From: Chitinophaga niabensis
GTDB lineage: Bacteria; Bacteroidota; Bacteroidia; Chitinophagales; Chitinophagaceae
Reading direction: 5' to 3'
Length of the DNA: 64,000 bases
Assembly (NCBI RefSeq): GCF_039545795.1
Contig: NZ_CP154260.1
Location: 1,183,001-1,247,000 of the forward strand
Position 1 is the stretch's first letter; each line of letters begins with the position of its first letter. Below the pieces are notes generated by a model that was not told the origin of the DNA, did not search any database, and was given only the letters and a program-made list of their open reading frames with translations. The position numbers and the translations under genes are program-made. Positions 40,502 through 49,694 of the stretch are shown here, one piece after another.

Positions 40502-42097
40502 CTATTGTCCTATCAACTCGTACTTCGATTTCGGTTTGCGGTTGATCACCCATTTAAAGCCAGGCAACTGCTTTTGCTCTTCCGGCATTTGTGTGAAAGG
40601 GTACATGGTGGCTTCCGCTTCTTTCACGAACACGACCCTGTCCAGCTCGCCATTACTGAAATAGATATGCGTGGCGGCAGACAATAACCGGTTGATACTG
40701 ATAAAGGCACTGTCATCATCCTGCACATAATAAATGTTCTCCGCATTCCCGTTCACATACATGGAATCCAGTTTTTCCTCTCCAAAGAAACCCAGTATGG
40801 TATTTCCTTTCACCTGGTTATACATGCCGGGGCCTACTTCATTCACGATCAAAGCATTCTGGTCCATTAACAGTTTATCTGCTTTCTGGTTTTTGGTGAA
40901 GAGAAAGATGGTATCGCCGGTGAGCTGGCTGCCATTGGCCCAGAGCACAGGATCTTTATAGAGCCGGAAAATGGAATCCACGCCGGAATAGTATAGACTG
41001 TCTGCCACACCCTGCAGGGAATCAGAATAGATCTTCACATGATTATAGGCGATCACGAACCTTTTTTCCGTGGTATCTTTTTGATCGGTAGCAGTAGTGG
41101 AATCCACTAAAACAGTATCCCTTGGAACGATCCCGGAGAAGAGCGTATCCGATGCTACAAATAAAGTATCTGTTTTTCCTTCCAGCAGCATCACCGGTTT
41201 GCGTGTAGCCAGTACCGTTTTATTGAACTGGTTCACAATGCCATAGTTGGCCAGCAGGGACACTTTCTGCGCAGTGTCGCGCCAGATCATGTTGCCGGTA
41301 GCAATGGAGATGCCGGAAGCTTTATCTGTCTGTATTTCGTTGGCTGTGAAAGTATTGGTACTGTCTTCAATGACAGGGCGTTTGCTGAAGCTGCCATATC
41401 CTGCATCGGTATTGTAATAACCATCCGTTACGTACATCGTCATCTTACCATCGTTGATGGTAGTGGGAGCGAGGATAGTGGCTATTTTGGTAGTGGTGTT
41501 ATATAAGAGGGTATCTGTGCCTAAAGTAAAGCCGGGATCTACGATCACCACATTTTTCTTAAAATACACATCTTTTGTATCTGCATAATAGAAACCTTCC
41601 TGGCTGGTCAGTACAGATTTTTCATTCACCAGTTTACCTGTTTTGGTATAAGTACCGATCTTGGTATTCATATCATATTGCAACTCAGGGCTGGTGAGCA
41701 CTATCTTAGTATCAGTGAGTTTGGCGTTGCCATCAAGGGTAGCTATACGGGTATTACCCATATAGATGAGATGATCAGAGTAGGTGTGGATACTATCGTC
41801 CTGGATAATATGGACCCGTCCCCATGCTTCGATCATGTTCTTTGCCTGGTTTAAAATAGCGCTATCGCAATACAGGTAGCTGGTAGCCTGGCGAAAGGCC
41901 ACATCGCCGCTGAAACGTCTTTCATCCACGGAATCTTTCGTGACGAAGGTCATCGTCCTGGAATGAATGATGTTGATCTTTTTTGAGGTATCTTCCTGAA
42001 CCGGCGTAATAGGGCGCAGGCTGTTATTTGCTGTGATCAGTGAGGTCATACCAATCCCTGCCAGCAAAATAAGGCCGTATCGTAAAGCTTTTAACAT
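40502..42097 (-). CDS. OstA-like (LptA/LptD N-terminal domain) protein
   Basis: A 531-residue exported protein, with an N-terminal hydrophobic segment (LILLAGIGMTSLITANN) and repeated beta-jellyroll strands of the OstA family that carry lipopolysaccharide across the periplasm: DVAFRQATSYLYCDSAILNQAKNMIEAWGRVHIIQDD, DGNAKLTDTKIVLTSPELQYD and FKKNVVIVDPGFTLGTDTLLYN. The C-terminal half carries further OstA-like strands. Gene order OstA-MlaD-amidase with divergent LptD suggests a lipid-to-outer-membrane unit. It is much longer than E. coli LptA (185 residues). Confidence 0.83.
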   Translation of the reverse strand: MLKALRYGLILLAGIGMTSLITANNSLRPITPVQEDTSKKINIIHSRTMTFVTKDSVDERRFSGDVAFRQATSYLYCDSAILNQAKNMIEAWGRVHIIQDDSIHTYSDHLIYMGNTRIATLDGNAKLTDTKIVLTSPELQYDMNTKIGTYTKTGKLVNEKSVLTSQEGFYYADTKDVYFKKNVVIVDPGFTLGTDTLLYNTTTKIATILAPTTINDGKMTMYVTDGYYNTDAGYGSFSKRPVIEDSTNTFTANEIQTDKASGISIATGNMIWRDTAQKVSLLANYGIVNQFNKTVLATRKPVMLLEGKTDTLFVASDTLFSGIVPRDTVLVDSTTATDQKDTTEKRFVIAYNHVKIYSDSLQGVADSLYYSGVDSIFRLYKDPVLWANGSQLTGDTIFLFTKNQKADKLLMDQNALIVNEVGPGMYNQVKGNTILGFFGEEKLDSMYVNGNAENIYYVQDDDSAFISINRLLSAATHIYFSNGELDRVVFVKEAEATMYPFTQMPEEQKQLPGFKWVINRKPKSKYELIGQ

Positions 42098-42102
42098 GTC
42101 TG

Positions 42103-43101
42103 TTATTGTAGAAATTTCGCCGTATCAGAGGGGATGGGCACCACTTTGTTTTTTCTGCCAAATACGCTCAGGTGCACATATCTCCAGGGATTATACCGGA
42201 GGTCTTCCAACAGTTTATTGAGGCTGCTGGTAGATGCCTGTAGATTGTTATACACTTTTTTGTCGTGGATCAGCAGGCCGAGGGACCCGTCTTTACTATC
42301 CAGTTTGGTTACCATGTCGTTCAGACGGGTAACGGTGAAACGCAATTGATTCATAGCAGTGTCCAGCGTACCGTTAGCCAGTGTGCCGGATGCTTTATCA
42401 AAGTTGGTCAGAATATTGGAGATCTTGTCGTTATTATTTTTCAGGTTGGCAGATACCGATTCAAAGTTGCCGAAGGTGCTGCCGATCTTTCCATCTTCCT
42501 GCAGCATACCTGTAAGGGAACGGGAGGCCACTGAAAGATTGGACATGGTAGCATTCAAACCGGATATCGTACCACGGATATTATGTTTGGTAGTAGTGTC
42601 GAACAGTGAGTTTACGGTAAGGAGGAGGGTATCCACAGCACCAAGGGTCACTTCCAGTTTCTTTACCAGCGGGCTTATTTGTTCTTTCAATGCATCTGTG
42701 ATAGAGCCGGCCACATCTGCATAAATGGTATCCTTATTTTTCAGGTATTCGTTGGTATTACCAAAATCTATTTCCACTTTGCGGGTTCCCAGGAGGTCTG
42801 AGCTGATGCGAGCTACGGAATTTTTAGGGATCTCTATCTTTTTGCTGATCTGCAGCGTTACCAGGATCCTTCCTGCACGTTGGTCCATCACCTCCAGGCT
42901 TTGCACATTCCCCACAGTGAGGCCATTGACCATCACGGCGTTGGAAGGTTGCAAACCGTTTACCTGTGTATATACAGCGTAAATGATCTTTTTATTCGAA
43001 AACAAGCTCCGTCCTTTCAGGAGGTTAAAACCCAGTACCAGTAACACAATGCCGGCGGCGGCCAGAATGCCTACTTTCGTTTCATTGGACATTTTAAGCA
43101 T
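42103..43101 (-). CDS. MlaD (MCE domain) lipid-transport protein
   Basis: A 332-residue inner-membrane-anchored protein. A single helix (KVGILAAAGIVLLVLGFNLLKG, residues 8-30) precedes the MCE domain (about 38-120: YAVYTQVNGLQPSNAVMVNGLTVGNVQSLEVM, LLGTRKVEIDFG) and a long helical region that would form the tube for phospholipid movement. ABC partners (MlaE/MlaF) are not in the window. Start is uncertain between ATG 43101 and ATG 43092 (MSNETKVG). It overlaps nothing and lies 5 bases before the OstA gene, certainly one operon. Confidence 0.88.
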   Translation of the reverse strand: MLKMSNETKVGILAAAGIVLLVLGFNLLKGRSLFSNKKIIYAVYTQVNGLQPSNAVMVNGLTVGNVQSLEVMDQRAGRILVTLQISKKIEIPKNSVARISSDLLGTRKVEIDFGNTNEYLKNKDTIYADVAGSITDALKEQISPLVKKLEVTLGAVDTLLLTVNSLFDTTTKHNIRGTISGLNATMSNLSVASRSLTGMLQEDGKIGSTFGNFESVSANLKNNNDKISNILTNFDKASGTLANGTLDTAMNQLRFTVTRLNDMVTKLDSKDGSLGLLIHDKKVYNNLQASTSSLNKLLEDLRYNPWRYVHLSVFGRKNKVVPIPSDTAKFLQ

Positions 43102-43195
43102 CGAGATATAGTATAGTTCGTGCAAAAATAGATAAAAACAACGGTGTGGCAGCTGTAGGAAAACAGAAATAATGCAAAAGGCGGGCCAAATACGG

Positions 43196-44476
43196 CTACA
43201 GGTCTACCCGTTCGCCGTTCTTGTAAGTTACAACAAAAGCATCAGCAAAACCTTGTTTTTTGGCTTTATATACGGCAGCATGTGCCTCCGCTTCCGTGCG
43301 GAAACTGCCCCATATATATTTATGTACTTTTTTCCTTCCTTGTTTGAGGTCTTCTCTTTCTATGGTACCATTCAGTTTCTGGAAGAGGGAAGCTCCCCGG
43401 GCATAGATCTTTTCTGAGGTCATCAGTTGTACTTTATAATGTACAGAGGGGTCTGCGGCAGGGGCAGGAGGGGCTTCTGTTTTTACACTAACGGAGGCGG
43501 CTATATTTTGAACGGGAGCCTGCTGAACCGGCGCCGGTGTTTCTGCGGGCGTAACTTTACGGCCGGTTTCGGCAGCTTTGTATATTCTTTCCAGTTCCTC
43601 TTTATATCTTTTCACGGCGCGGGCTATGCAATTAGCCATTTCAGACTGGCCATCAGCGGAATTGAGGTAATTCTCTTCTTCCGGGTTGCTGATAAAGCCC
43701 AGTTCCACCAGTACGCTGGGCATGGCGGTAGCATGAAGTACCAGGATGCCTTTATCGTTCCGTTGACGGGCACCTCTGCTGATACGGCCCACGCGGGTGA
43801 ACTCATCTTCCACCAGCGTACTGAGGCGCAGGCTTTGATCGAAGTACACGTTGCGGAGGGTATTGAGCATGATCAGGGTTTCTGGATCTGAATTGGCCAT
43901 CAGTTCCTTGGTTTCTTCAGAATTGGCGTCAAACACAATCACGGAGTTGTTCCGCAGGGATTCTGTTTTGGCGTTATTCTTACTGGTAGCCCACACGTAA
44001 GTTTCCGTACCCTTGGCAGGGTTAGGATATTTTTCATAGATGGCCACTTTCCTGGTCACCTTCTTTTTCTTTTTGTTCCTGTAAGTTTGTGTTTTATAAC
44101 CTACTACCCTGGAAAGGTCCGCCGCGGCGTTACAGTGAATGGAAATGAACAGGTCACCCTGTGCTTCGTTGGCAATGGCAGCCTTCTTGTGCACATCATC
44201 AAAACGGTCTGTTTTGCGGGTGTACACTATTTTTACATCAGGCAGCGCTTCTTCCAGTATCTTTCCCAGTTTCAGTGCAACGTCCAGCGCAATATCTTTT
44301 TCGTGTGAATAACTTCCTTTGGCACCGGGATCACTTCCTCCATGGCCGGCATCGATCACGATCGTACGAATAGGTTTATCCTGTACGGGGGAATCCGGTG
44401 TAGTTTTTGCATGAATGAACAAGGTATAGATAAGGCCTATACCTAGTCCTGAAAATAAAACTCTTTTCCAGCGCAT
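43196..44476 (-). CDS. N-acetylmuramoyl-L-alanine amidase (AmiC-type) with SPOR domain
   Basis: Periplasmic zinc amidase cutting the peptide from peptidoglycan, probably at division sites. Residues 37-275 form the Amidase_3 domain: zinc ligands in IVIDAGHGGSDPGAKGSYSHEKD (His and Glu), LFISIHCNAA and the catalytic Glu in PSVLVELGFISNPEEE. A Pro/Ala linker (310-345) leads to a C-terminal SPOR domain (346-422, HYKVQLMTSEKIYARG, YIWGSFRTEAEAHAAVYKAKKQGF) that binds denuded septal glycan. The N-terminus has one hydrophobic export segment. It is divergent from lptD. Confidence 0.93.
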   Translation of the reverse strand: MRWKRVLFSGLGIGLIYTLFIHAKTTPDSPVQDKPIRTIVIDAGHGGSDPGAKGSYSHEKDIALDVALKLGKILEEALPDVKIVYTRKTDRFDDVHKKAAIANEAQGDLFISIHCNAAADLSRVVGYKTQTYRNKKKKKVTRKVAIYEKYPNPAKGTETYVWATSKNNAKTESLRNNSVIVFDANSEETKELMANSDPETLIMLNTLRNVYFDQSLRLSTLVEDEFTRVGRISRGARQRNDKGILVLHATAMPSVLVELGFISNPEEENYLNSADGQSEMANCIARAVKRYKEELERIYKAAETGRKVTPAETPAPVQQAPVQNIAASVSVKTEAPPAPAADPSVHYKVQLMTSEKIYARGASLFQKLNGTIEREDLKQGRKKVHKYIWGSFRTEAEAHAAVYKAKKQGFADAFVVTYKNGERVDL

Positions 44477-44638
44477 GTCAACATTTTATTTTAATGGGTT
44501 GTATTCAATTTGGCAAAGGTTCCTGTTCAACGTACACAATAATTTAATACTCATATGAAACACGCTTATCCGCCTCCCTTCCGCATTATCCCTTTTCAGG
44601 CACTTAATACAGTATTTAATAATTTGTATAAAATCATG

Positions 44639-44646
44639 TAGGTTTG
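44639..44646 (+). promoter_or_regulatory. Candidate -7 element of lptD
   Basis: TAGGTTTG, 15 bases before the ATG at 44661. The TTTG at 44623 is too close for standard spacing, so the match is partial. Confidence 0.4.
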
Positions 44647-44660
44647 TGCCCGCTTAACAC

Positions 44661-47474
44661 ATGGACCCTCTCTGCAAAAATAATTATAAAAACATTTTAA
44701 GGCGGGTATTCCTGCCTTTGATTCTTCTATTAATATTGGCCTCGCCTTTGTTTATAGACGCATATGCCCGCGCATCGGCACTTCCGGCTCACTACTTTAA
44801 CAAAATTTTCACAGACACGGTTCCTTTGCCGCACACTGTGAAATTTCCTGCTAAATCTGAATGGACGGATACCTCCCGCAAACCGAAAGATACTATTCGT
44901 CCCGTGATAAAACGAGGAATTGATAGTATTTCACCGGGGAAAGCGGTAGATAGCCTCACCATGGACAGTGTGAATGTAAAGACTGATACTATACCTAACG
45001 TTAAACTCTCCAAGGATAGTCTTACCGCTCCTGTATTTTATAAGGCGCAGGACTCCATTGTGATGTTTGTGAAAAAGAAGGAGTTCCGCCTGTATAATAA
45101 GGCGGACGTTAAATATGGTGCCACGCAGCTGACGGGTAATACCATGGACTTTAACCAGCAAACGGGCATCCTTACCTCCCGGATGGGGATAGACACTGCC
45201 GGAAAGCCAATCGACAAAGCCGTATTGAACGATGGTACCACCAGTTCAGACATGGACTCCGTGCAGTACAATTTCAATTCCGGTAAAGCCATGATCTTCC
45301 AGACCCGTGCACAGTACGGGGAAGGATTTGTGAGCAGCATTAAAGTGAAGAAACAGCCGGATAATACTGTTTTTGGTTTCAGGAACGGCTATACCACCTG
45401 TAACCTGGATACGCCACACTTTGCTTTCAGAGCACGTAAGATCAAGGTGATACCTGATAAACTGATCGTGTCCGGCCCTGCCAACCTCGAAATTGAAGGT
45501 ATTCCCACACCCTTATTCATACCATTTGCTATTTTCCCGCTCAGCAACGGGCAACGTACCGGTTTGCTGCCACCGCAATACGTGGTGAACCAGCAGAAAG
45601 GCATTGGCCTGGAAAACGGGGGATATTATTTCGGGCTGGGTGAGTACCTGGACCTAACCGTACGGGGAGATGTATATTCCTACGGGAGCTGGGGACTTAC
45701 TTTAAGCCCTACCTACCGGAAACGGTATAAATATAACGGAGGATTTAACCTGGCTTTTGCCAATACGCGCAGTGGCGACCCGGAGATCAAATCGGAATTC
45801 ACCCGCTCGCGTGACTTCAGGGTAACCTGGAGCCATAGTATGGATGGTAAGGCAAGGCCGGGAACCAATTTTGGCGCCAGTGTGAATTTTGGTACTACTT
45901 CTTACAATCAGTACAATATAACGGATGCGGCTACGCGGCTCAATAACAACATGAGCTCTTCCATCAACTATTCCAAAAGCTGGCAGGGGAAACCGTATAA
46001 CCTTACATTGGCACTGAACCACAGTCAGAATAATCTCACCCGGCAGGTGAATATTAACTTTCCGGACGGTTCTTTCAACGTGAACACTATCTATCCTTTC
46101 CAGGCAAAGGAAATGACGGGCACCCCACGCTGGTATGAGAAGATTGGGATCAGTTATAATGCATTGCTGCGGAATAACATGAGTTTTATTGATACCGCCT
46201 TTGGCCGCCCTGCAATGTTTGATAACCTGCAGGCAGGTATACAGCACCAGATTCCGGTTACCTTGTCCATCCCCGTGGCTAAGAACCTTACGCTTTCTCC
46301 CAGTATCAACTATACGGAGAAGTGGTACATCCGCAAGTTACGGTTGAAATTTAACCAGGTAAAAGAACGTTACGATACCATTTACGAAAATGGTTTCTTC
46401 AGGAGCAGCGCCATGTCTACCGGTGCTTCACTGGCTACTGCAGTATATGGTATGTATAGCTTCAAGAATAAGAATTCCACTATACAGGCCGTGCGTCACG
46501 TAATGCGCCCGAACATTGGTATCAGTTACTCTCCGGACCTGGCCAGCAAGGATTACTACATGGAGCCTGCAACGCCATACGCTTCGCTGAACAAGTACCA
46601 GCGGTTCTCTTATTATGATGGTGCGCCTTTTGGGCCCTCTCCGTCAGAAACCTTTGCGGGTTTGACCTTTGGATTGGATAACAACCTGGAAATGAAGGTG
46701 AAATCAAAGAAGGATACTTCCGGTGTACGTAAGATCAAATTACTGGATGGTTTTGGTATCAGCAGCAGCTATAACCTGGTAGCAGATTCTTTCAACCTGG
46801 CTCCTTTCTCCCTGAATGCCCGTACTAACCTGTTTGATAAAATAAACATTTCCTTTGGCGGCACTTTAGATCCTTACCAGCTGGATAGTGTTGGTACGCG
46901 TATAGACAGATATACCTGGAAAGGTGGCAACTTCAGCCTTGGCCGTTTAACGCAGGCCAATATCGCTATCAGCACTTCTTTCCAGAGCCAGGATAAAAAG
47001 AGCAAGGAAAAAGAGGCAAGGAAGAAAGAGGAAGAAGAAAACGGGGATGTGCCATTGGATGCTGCGCTGGAAGAAAAACGCCGGCAAATGGAAATGATGC
47101 GGGCTAACCCGGGAGATTATGTGGATTTTGATATTCCCTGGCGCCTGGACCTTTCTTACAGTTTGAACTATACCCGCAGCAGAACGGTAGACCGTTTGCG
47201 CGATACCACCATATTCCAGCAATTCCTTGGTTTTAACGGGGATTTCAGCCTTACCCCCAAATGGAAGATCATTGTTTCCAGCGGGTTCGATTTCCGGTTA
47301 AAACAGATCTCATATACCAATCTTACCATCTCCCGCGACCTGCACTGCTGGCAGATGAGTATCAACCTGGTGCCATTCGGAAGTTACCGCCAGTTCAGTA
47401 TCACCATCAATCCAAAAGCCGGTATCCTGCGGGACCTCCGGATAAACCGAACGCGGCAGTTCTTCGATTTGTAG
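44661..47474 (+). CDS. lptD: LPS-assembly outer-membrane protein LptD
   Basis: Outer-membrane barrel that inserts lipopolysaccharide into the outer leaflet. The 937-residue protein has an N-terminal hydrophobic export segment (residues 15-33), a periplasmic OstA-like domain (about 130-280: KKKEFRLYNKADVKYGATQLTGNTMDF, KARKIKVIPDKLIVSGPANLEIEGIPTPLFIPFAIFP), and a barrel of some 26 strands (FGLGEYLDLTVRGDVYSYGSWGL onward) ending near residue 937. A Lys/Glu-rich insert (SKEKEARKKEEEENGD, about 780-800) forms a charged loop. Bacteroidota LptD diverges from E. coli but keeps the IPxxxxPFAIFP core. Confidence 0.9.
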   Translation: MDPLCKNNYKNILRRVFLPLILLLILASPLFIDAYARASALPAHYFNKIFTDTVPLPHTVKFPAKSEWTDTSRKPKDTIRPVIKRGIDSISPGKAVDSLTMDSVNVKTDTIPNVKLSKDSLTAPVFYKAQDSIVMFVKKKEFRLYNKADVKYGATQLTGNTMDFNQQTGILTSRMGIDTAGKPIDKAVLNDGTTSSDMDSVQYNFNSGKAMIFQTRAQYGEGFVSSIKVKKQPDNTVFGFRNGYTTCNLDTPHFAFRARKIKVIPDKLIVSGPANLEIEGIPTPLFIPFAIFPLSNGQRTGLLPPQYVVNQQKGIGLENGGYYFGLGEYLDLTVRGDVYSYGSWGLTLSPTYRKRYKYNGGFNLAFANTRSGDPEIKSEFTRSRDFRVTWSHSMDGKARPGTNFGASVNFGTTSYNQYNITDAATRLNNNMSSSINYSKSWQGKPYNLTLALNHSQNNLTRQVNINFPDGSFNVNTIYPFQAKEMTGTPRWYEKIGISYNALLRNNMSFIDTAFGRPAMFDNLQAGIQHQIPVTLSIPVAKNLTLSPSINYTEKWYIRKLRLKFNQVKERYDTIYENGFFRSSAMSTGASLATAVYGMYSFKNKNSTIQAVRHVMRPNIGISYSPDLASKDYYMEPATPYASLNKYQRFSYYDGAPFGPSPSETFAGLTFGLDNNLEMKVKSKKDTSGVRKIKLLDGFGISSSYNLVADSFNLAPFSLNARTNLFDKINISFGGTLDPYQLDSVGTRIDRYTWKGGNFSLGRLTQANIAISTSFQSQDKKSKEKEARKKEEEENGDVPLDAALEEKRRQMEMMRANPGDYVDFDIPWRLDLSYSLNYTRSRTVDRLRDTTIFQQFLGFNGDFSLTPKWKIIVSSGFDFRLKQISYTNLTISRDLHCWQMSINLVPFGSYRQFSITINPKAGILRDLRINRTRQFFDL

Positions 47475-47499
47475 CGGGTCAGAGAAAGGCCCGTATAAA

Positions 47500-47536
47500 C
47501 AAAAAAGCAAGTCCGCGAAGACTTGCTTTTTTGTTT
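47500..47536. terminator. Bidirectional terminator between lptD and the barrel gene
   Basis: Perfect 15-base stem ACAAAAAAGCAAGTC / GACTTGCTTTTTTGT with a six-base loop, ending both converging transcripts. The right arm reaches the stop codon of the minus-strand gene. Confidence 0.95.
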
Positions 47537-48128
47537 AGAAATTAAATGCGCAACCCAAACCGAAAAGGTCCAGCTTACTACCTGTAATACCTTTAAAGTA
47601 AGACATCCTGATCTCTATTGCTTTGTGGCCTCCGCCAACACGGATGCGCATCCCTGCGTTAGCAGCAGGGCCTGTTGAACTTCCTTCAACAATAACCGGC
47701 TCGCCATTTTCATCATAATACTCCGAATCTGTAGAAGCGCTGTAATGATATCCGAATCCGCCACCTACAAAACCTCCTATGCGGCTTCTGTTAGCTTTTG
47801 TAGAGCCTGCAGCCAGGTTGAGGTTCACCATCACGGGAGCGTTGAACATGAAACCAAGGGTATTAGTTTCCTCGCTATAGCCGCTATTATAGCTATAGTT
47901 ATAACTCCCGGAAAAACCAACACTCATGGGGATACCTACGGAAACAGACATGGATTCCGTTTCCACAAAATTAAACCGCGGAGAATACGTAAGGGCGAAA
48001 GAAAGCCGGGCATCCATATTTTCCACTTTATCAACATAGAACCCAACACCTGCGCCATGCATGAAACTTTGGGAAAAGGCATTGGAAACACCAAGGGTTG
48101 CAAATGCCAGGAAGAGTAATTTTTTCAT
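47535..48128 (-). CDS. Outer-membrane beta-barrel protein (PorT-like fold)
   Basis: A 197-residue exported protein from the ATG at 48128 (signal peptide MKKLLFLAFATLGVSNAFSQ). Alternating strands rich in Tyr and Gly (GIPMSVGFSGSYNYSYNSGYSEETNTL, GFVGGGFGYHYSASTDSEYYDENGEPV) and the terminal ...FGLGCAFNF support a small barrel of the Bacteroidota outer-membrane beta-barrel family. The function is unknown. Its upstream region is the phased 11-base array shared with the TPR gene. Confidence 0.75.
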   Translation of the reverse strand: MKKLLFLAFATLGVSNAFSQSFMHGAGVGFYVDKVENMDARLSFALTYSPRFNFVETESMSVSVGIPMSVGFSGSYNYSYNSGYSEETNTLGFMFNAPVMVNLNLAAGSTKANRSRIGGFVGGGFGYHYSASTDSEYYDENGEPVIVEGSSTGPAANAGMRIRVGGGHKAIEIRMSYFKGITGSKLDLFGLGCAFNF

Positions 48129-48437
48129 AAAGGGTAAGGGATAATTGTTAGGACAAATATAACTAACTGATTTTAAATTAAAAGTAGATACCATAATAAT
48201 TCTATTGATAACTAAGTTATCTACAACCCTTTCTCTTTGATTTAGAAGAGATAAGCCGTATATAAGCCGTATATAACCCGTATATAAGCCGTAGATAAGT
48301 CGTCCTTTATAGATACGGCTTATCTACAGCTTATCCTCGGTTTATGGATAGGTATAAGTGGAGAATCTCAGGCTTAGGTGATGGAGGGCAAAAAAATATG
48401 AAGTAGATTTGGCCAACAATCAAAAAGTGGATAAACA
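48129..48437. other. Divergent intergenic region with the phased array
   Basis: This 309-base spacer lies between the barrel gene (minus) and TPR gene (plus), and must hold both promoters. Beyond the array at 48251-48345 it contains TTATCTACA at 48217 and 48320 and AGTGGATAA at 48426, each one mismatch from the DnaA box TTATCCACA. No TANNTTTG box was identified. Confidence 0.5.
48251..48345. repeat. Helically phased 11-base repeats, five direct then three inverted
   Basis: Five head-to-tail 11-base units: ATAAGCCGTAT (48251), ATAAGCCGTAT (48262), ATAACCCGTAT (48273), ATAAGCCGTAG (48284), ATAAGTCGTCC (48295). After seven bases come three units in the opposite direction, ATACGGCTTAT (48313), CTACAGCTTAT (48324) and CCTCGGTTTAT (48335). 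The two sets pair as a long imperfect hairpin: 48287-48304 with 48314-48331 matches over 18 bases with two G-T type mismatches. The spacing of one helical turn means all copies face the same side of the DNA. Confidence 0.9.
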
Positions 48438-48869
48438 ATGGCTGCAAAGATTTTAAAGGATGAAATTTATGAACAGGTAGAACTGATCTCCGAAATGGGG
48501 AACGATTTCGCGGACGATGAAGAGTATGCCGCTGCGATCGAAAAGTTCAAGGAGGCGCTGGAGCTGGTACCGGAGCCAAAGCATGAATGGGAGGCCGGTA
48601 CCTGGTTATATTCCAGTATCGGGAACATGTACTTTATGCTGGACGACTTTGAAAATGCCGGTAAGTACTTCAATAACGCCATCCAAAGCCAGGAAGGCAA
48701 GTTGAATTCATTCAATCAAATGAGATTGGGACAATCCTCCCTGGAAATGAAACAGGAAGATAAAGCCCTGGAACACCTGTTAAAAGCTTACAGGATGGGC
48801 GGCAAAGGTCTTTTTGCCGAAGAAGACACCAAATACCTGGCATTCCTCAGCAAGCGGGTGAAATTATAG
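48438..48869 (+). CDS. TPR-repeat protein
   Basis: A 143-residue soluble helical protein with about three tetratricopeptide repeats: FADDEEYAAAIEKFKEALELVPE, LYSSIGNMYFMLDDFENAGKYFNNAI and RLGQSSLEMKQEDKALEHLLKAYRMGG. TPR proteins mediate protein contacts; no partner is indicated. Downstream it converges with, and overlaps by six bases, the Imm49-like gene. Many Bacteroidota TPR proteins of this size sit beside immunity genes, but that link is only suggestive. Confidence 0.8.
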   Translation: MAAKILKDEIYEQVELISEMGNDFADDEEYAAAIEKFKEALELVPEPKHEWEAGTWLYSSIGNMYFMLDDFENAGKYFNNAIQSQEGKLNSFNQMRLGQSSLEMKQEDKALEHLLKAYRMGGKGLFAEEDTKYLAFLSKRVKL

Positions 48870-49589
48870 TTCCTTAAAGAATTCGTATCCATCATATTCG
48901 TACAGTTCCCTGAGCGGCAGTATGGGCTGTGGCACCAGGGAACTGTCTATTTGTACATACATCCCAATGCGGTAAGCCAGTTTGGTGAGCACCGCTGCTT
49001 CCGTTGAAAAGTACCTGCATTGCAGGTCATTCAGCTTCCGGTCGTTATGCGTTCTGATCAGTTTCTGCAGGCCAATTTCCACTTTCTCCTGGTCATCCCG
49101 CAATAAGCCCTCAAATACATCTGCACATCCATGCCAGGCTGCAAAGGCGGTTTGCGCTTTAATAACGGCTATCTGTTTTTCAAGGTCCTGCCGTTTACCG
49201 GTGAGTACATCCTGTATGGCTTTGTTGTAGGCATATGCCAGTATGTTTTCATTGGCATAATGGTCCGGGAGCAGGCTGTACCGTTTGATGAGACCACTGT
49301 GGTCACTTAATACAGCGTAACCGATCAGGTTAATGGCTCCATTGAAACGCCAGTTATACCGTTTGATCATGTATTCCCCGGAAAGGGCGGCTTTGTAGAA
49401 GTATTGCCGGGCTTTGTCAAAATCCTGTTCCTGGAACATGGCGTAGTAGGCTTTTACTACATTGGCCTGCTCAAGAGAGCCTATCCGTGGCACTTCTTCG
49501 CGCTGGTCCCTGATCTTTTCCAGGTTGTAAATTTCAGTTGCCACGGTTTCATAATAGGTGTCAGTCAGTAACTGCTGGTTGTTTTGCAT
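48864..49589 (-). CDS. Imm49-like (immunity protein family) protein
   Basis: A 241-residue all-helical soluble protein. The C-terminal third (LQCRYFSTEAAVLTKLAYRIGM, then VPQPILPLRELYEYDGYEFFKEL) and the repeated helix layout resemble the Imm49 family, which protects against polymorphic toxins; the match is by eye only. No toxin gene is adjacent, so it would be an orphan. It overlaps the TPR gene tail-to-tail by six bases. An unrelated helical-repeat protein is the main alternative. Confidence 0.45.
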   Translation of the reverse strand: MQNNQQLLTDTYYETVATEIYNLEKIRDQREEVPRIGSLEQANVVKAYYAMFQEQDFDKARQYFYKAALSGEYMIKRYNWRFNGAINLIGYAVLSDHSGLIKRYSLLPDHYANENILAYAYNKAIQDVLTGKRQDLEKQIAVIKAQTAFAAWHGCADVFEGLLRDDQEKVEIGLQKLIRTHNDRKLNDLQCRYFSTEAAVLTKLAYRIGMYVQIDSSLVPQPILPLRELYEYDGYEFFKEL

Positions 49590-49694
49590 AGGATAATAGG
49601 TGTATAGGTTCCCTAAATATACAATAATTATATATTATAAGTATATGACTATGAGCATAAGTTTTTTGTTATATTAGTAAGTAGTACCCCGCTT

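Noticed and set aside
48251..48345. CRISPR array
   Set aside because: The 11-base units abut without unique spacers, half are inverted, and there are no cas genes.
48217..48434. Chromosomal replication origin
   Set aside because: The DnaA-like boxes each carry a mismatch and no dnaA, dnaN or typical origin gene is adjacent. Kept as a hypothesis in the findings, not as a feature.
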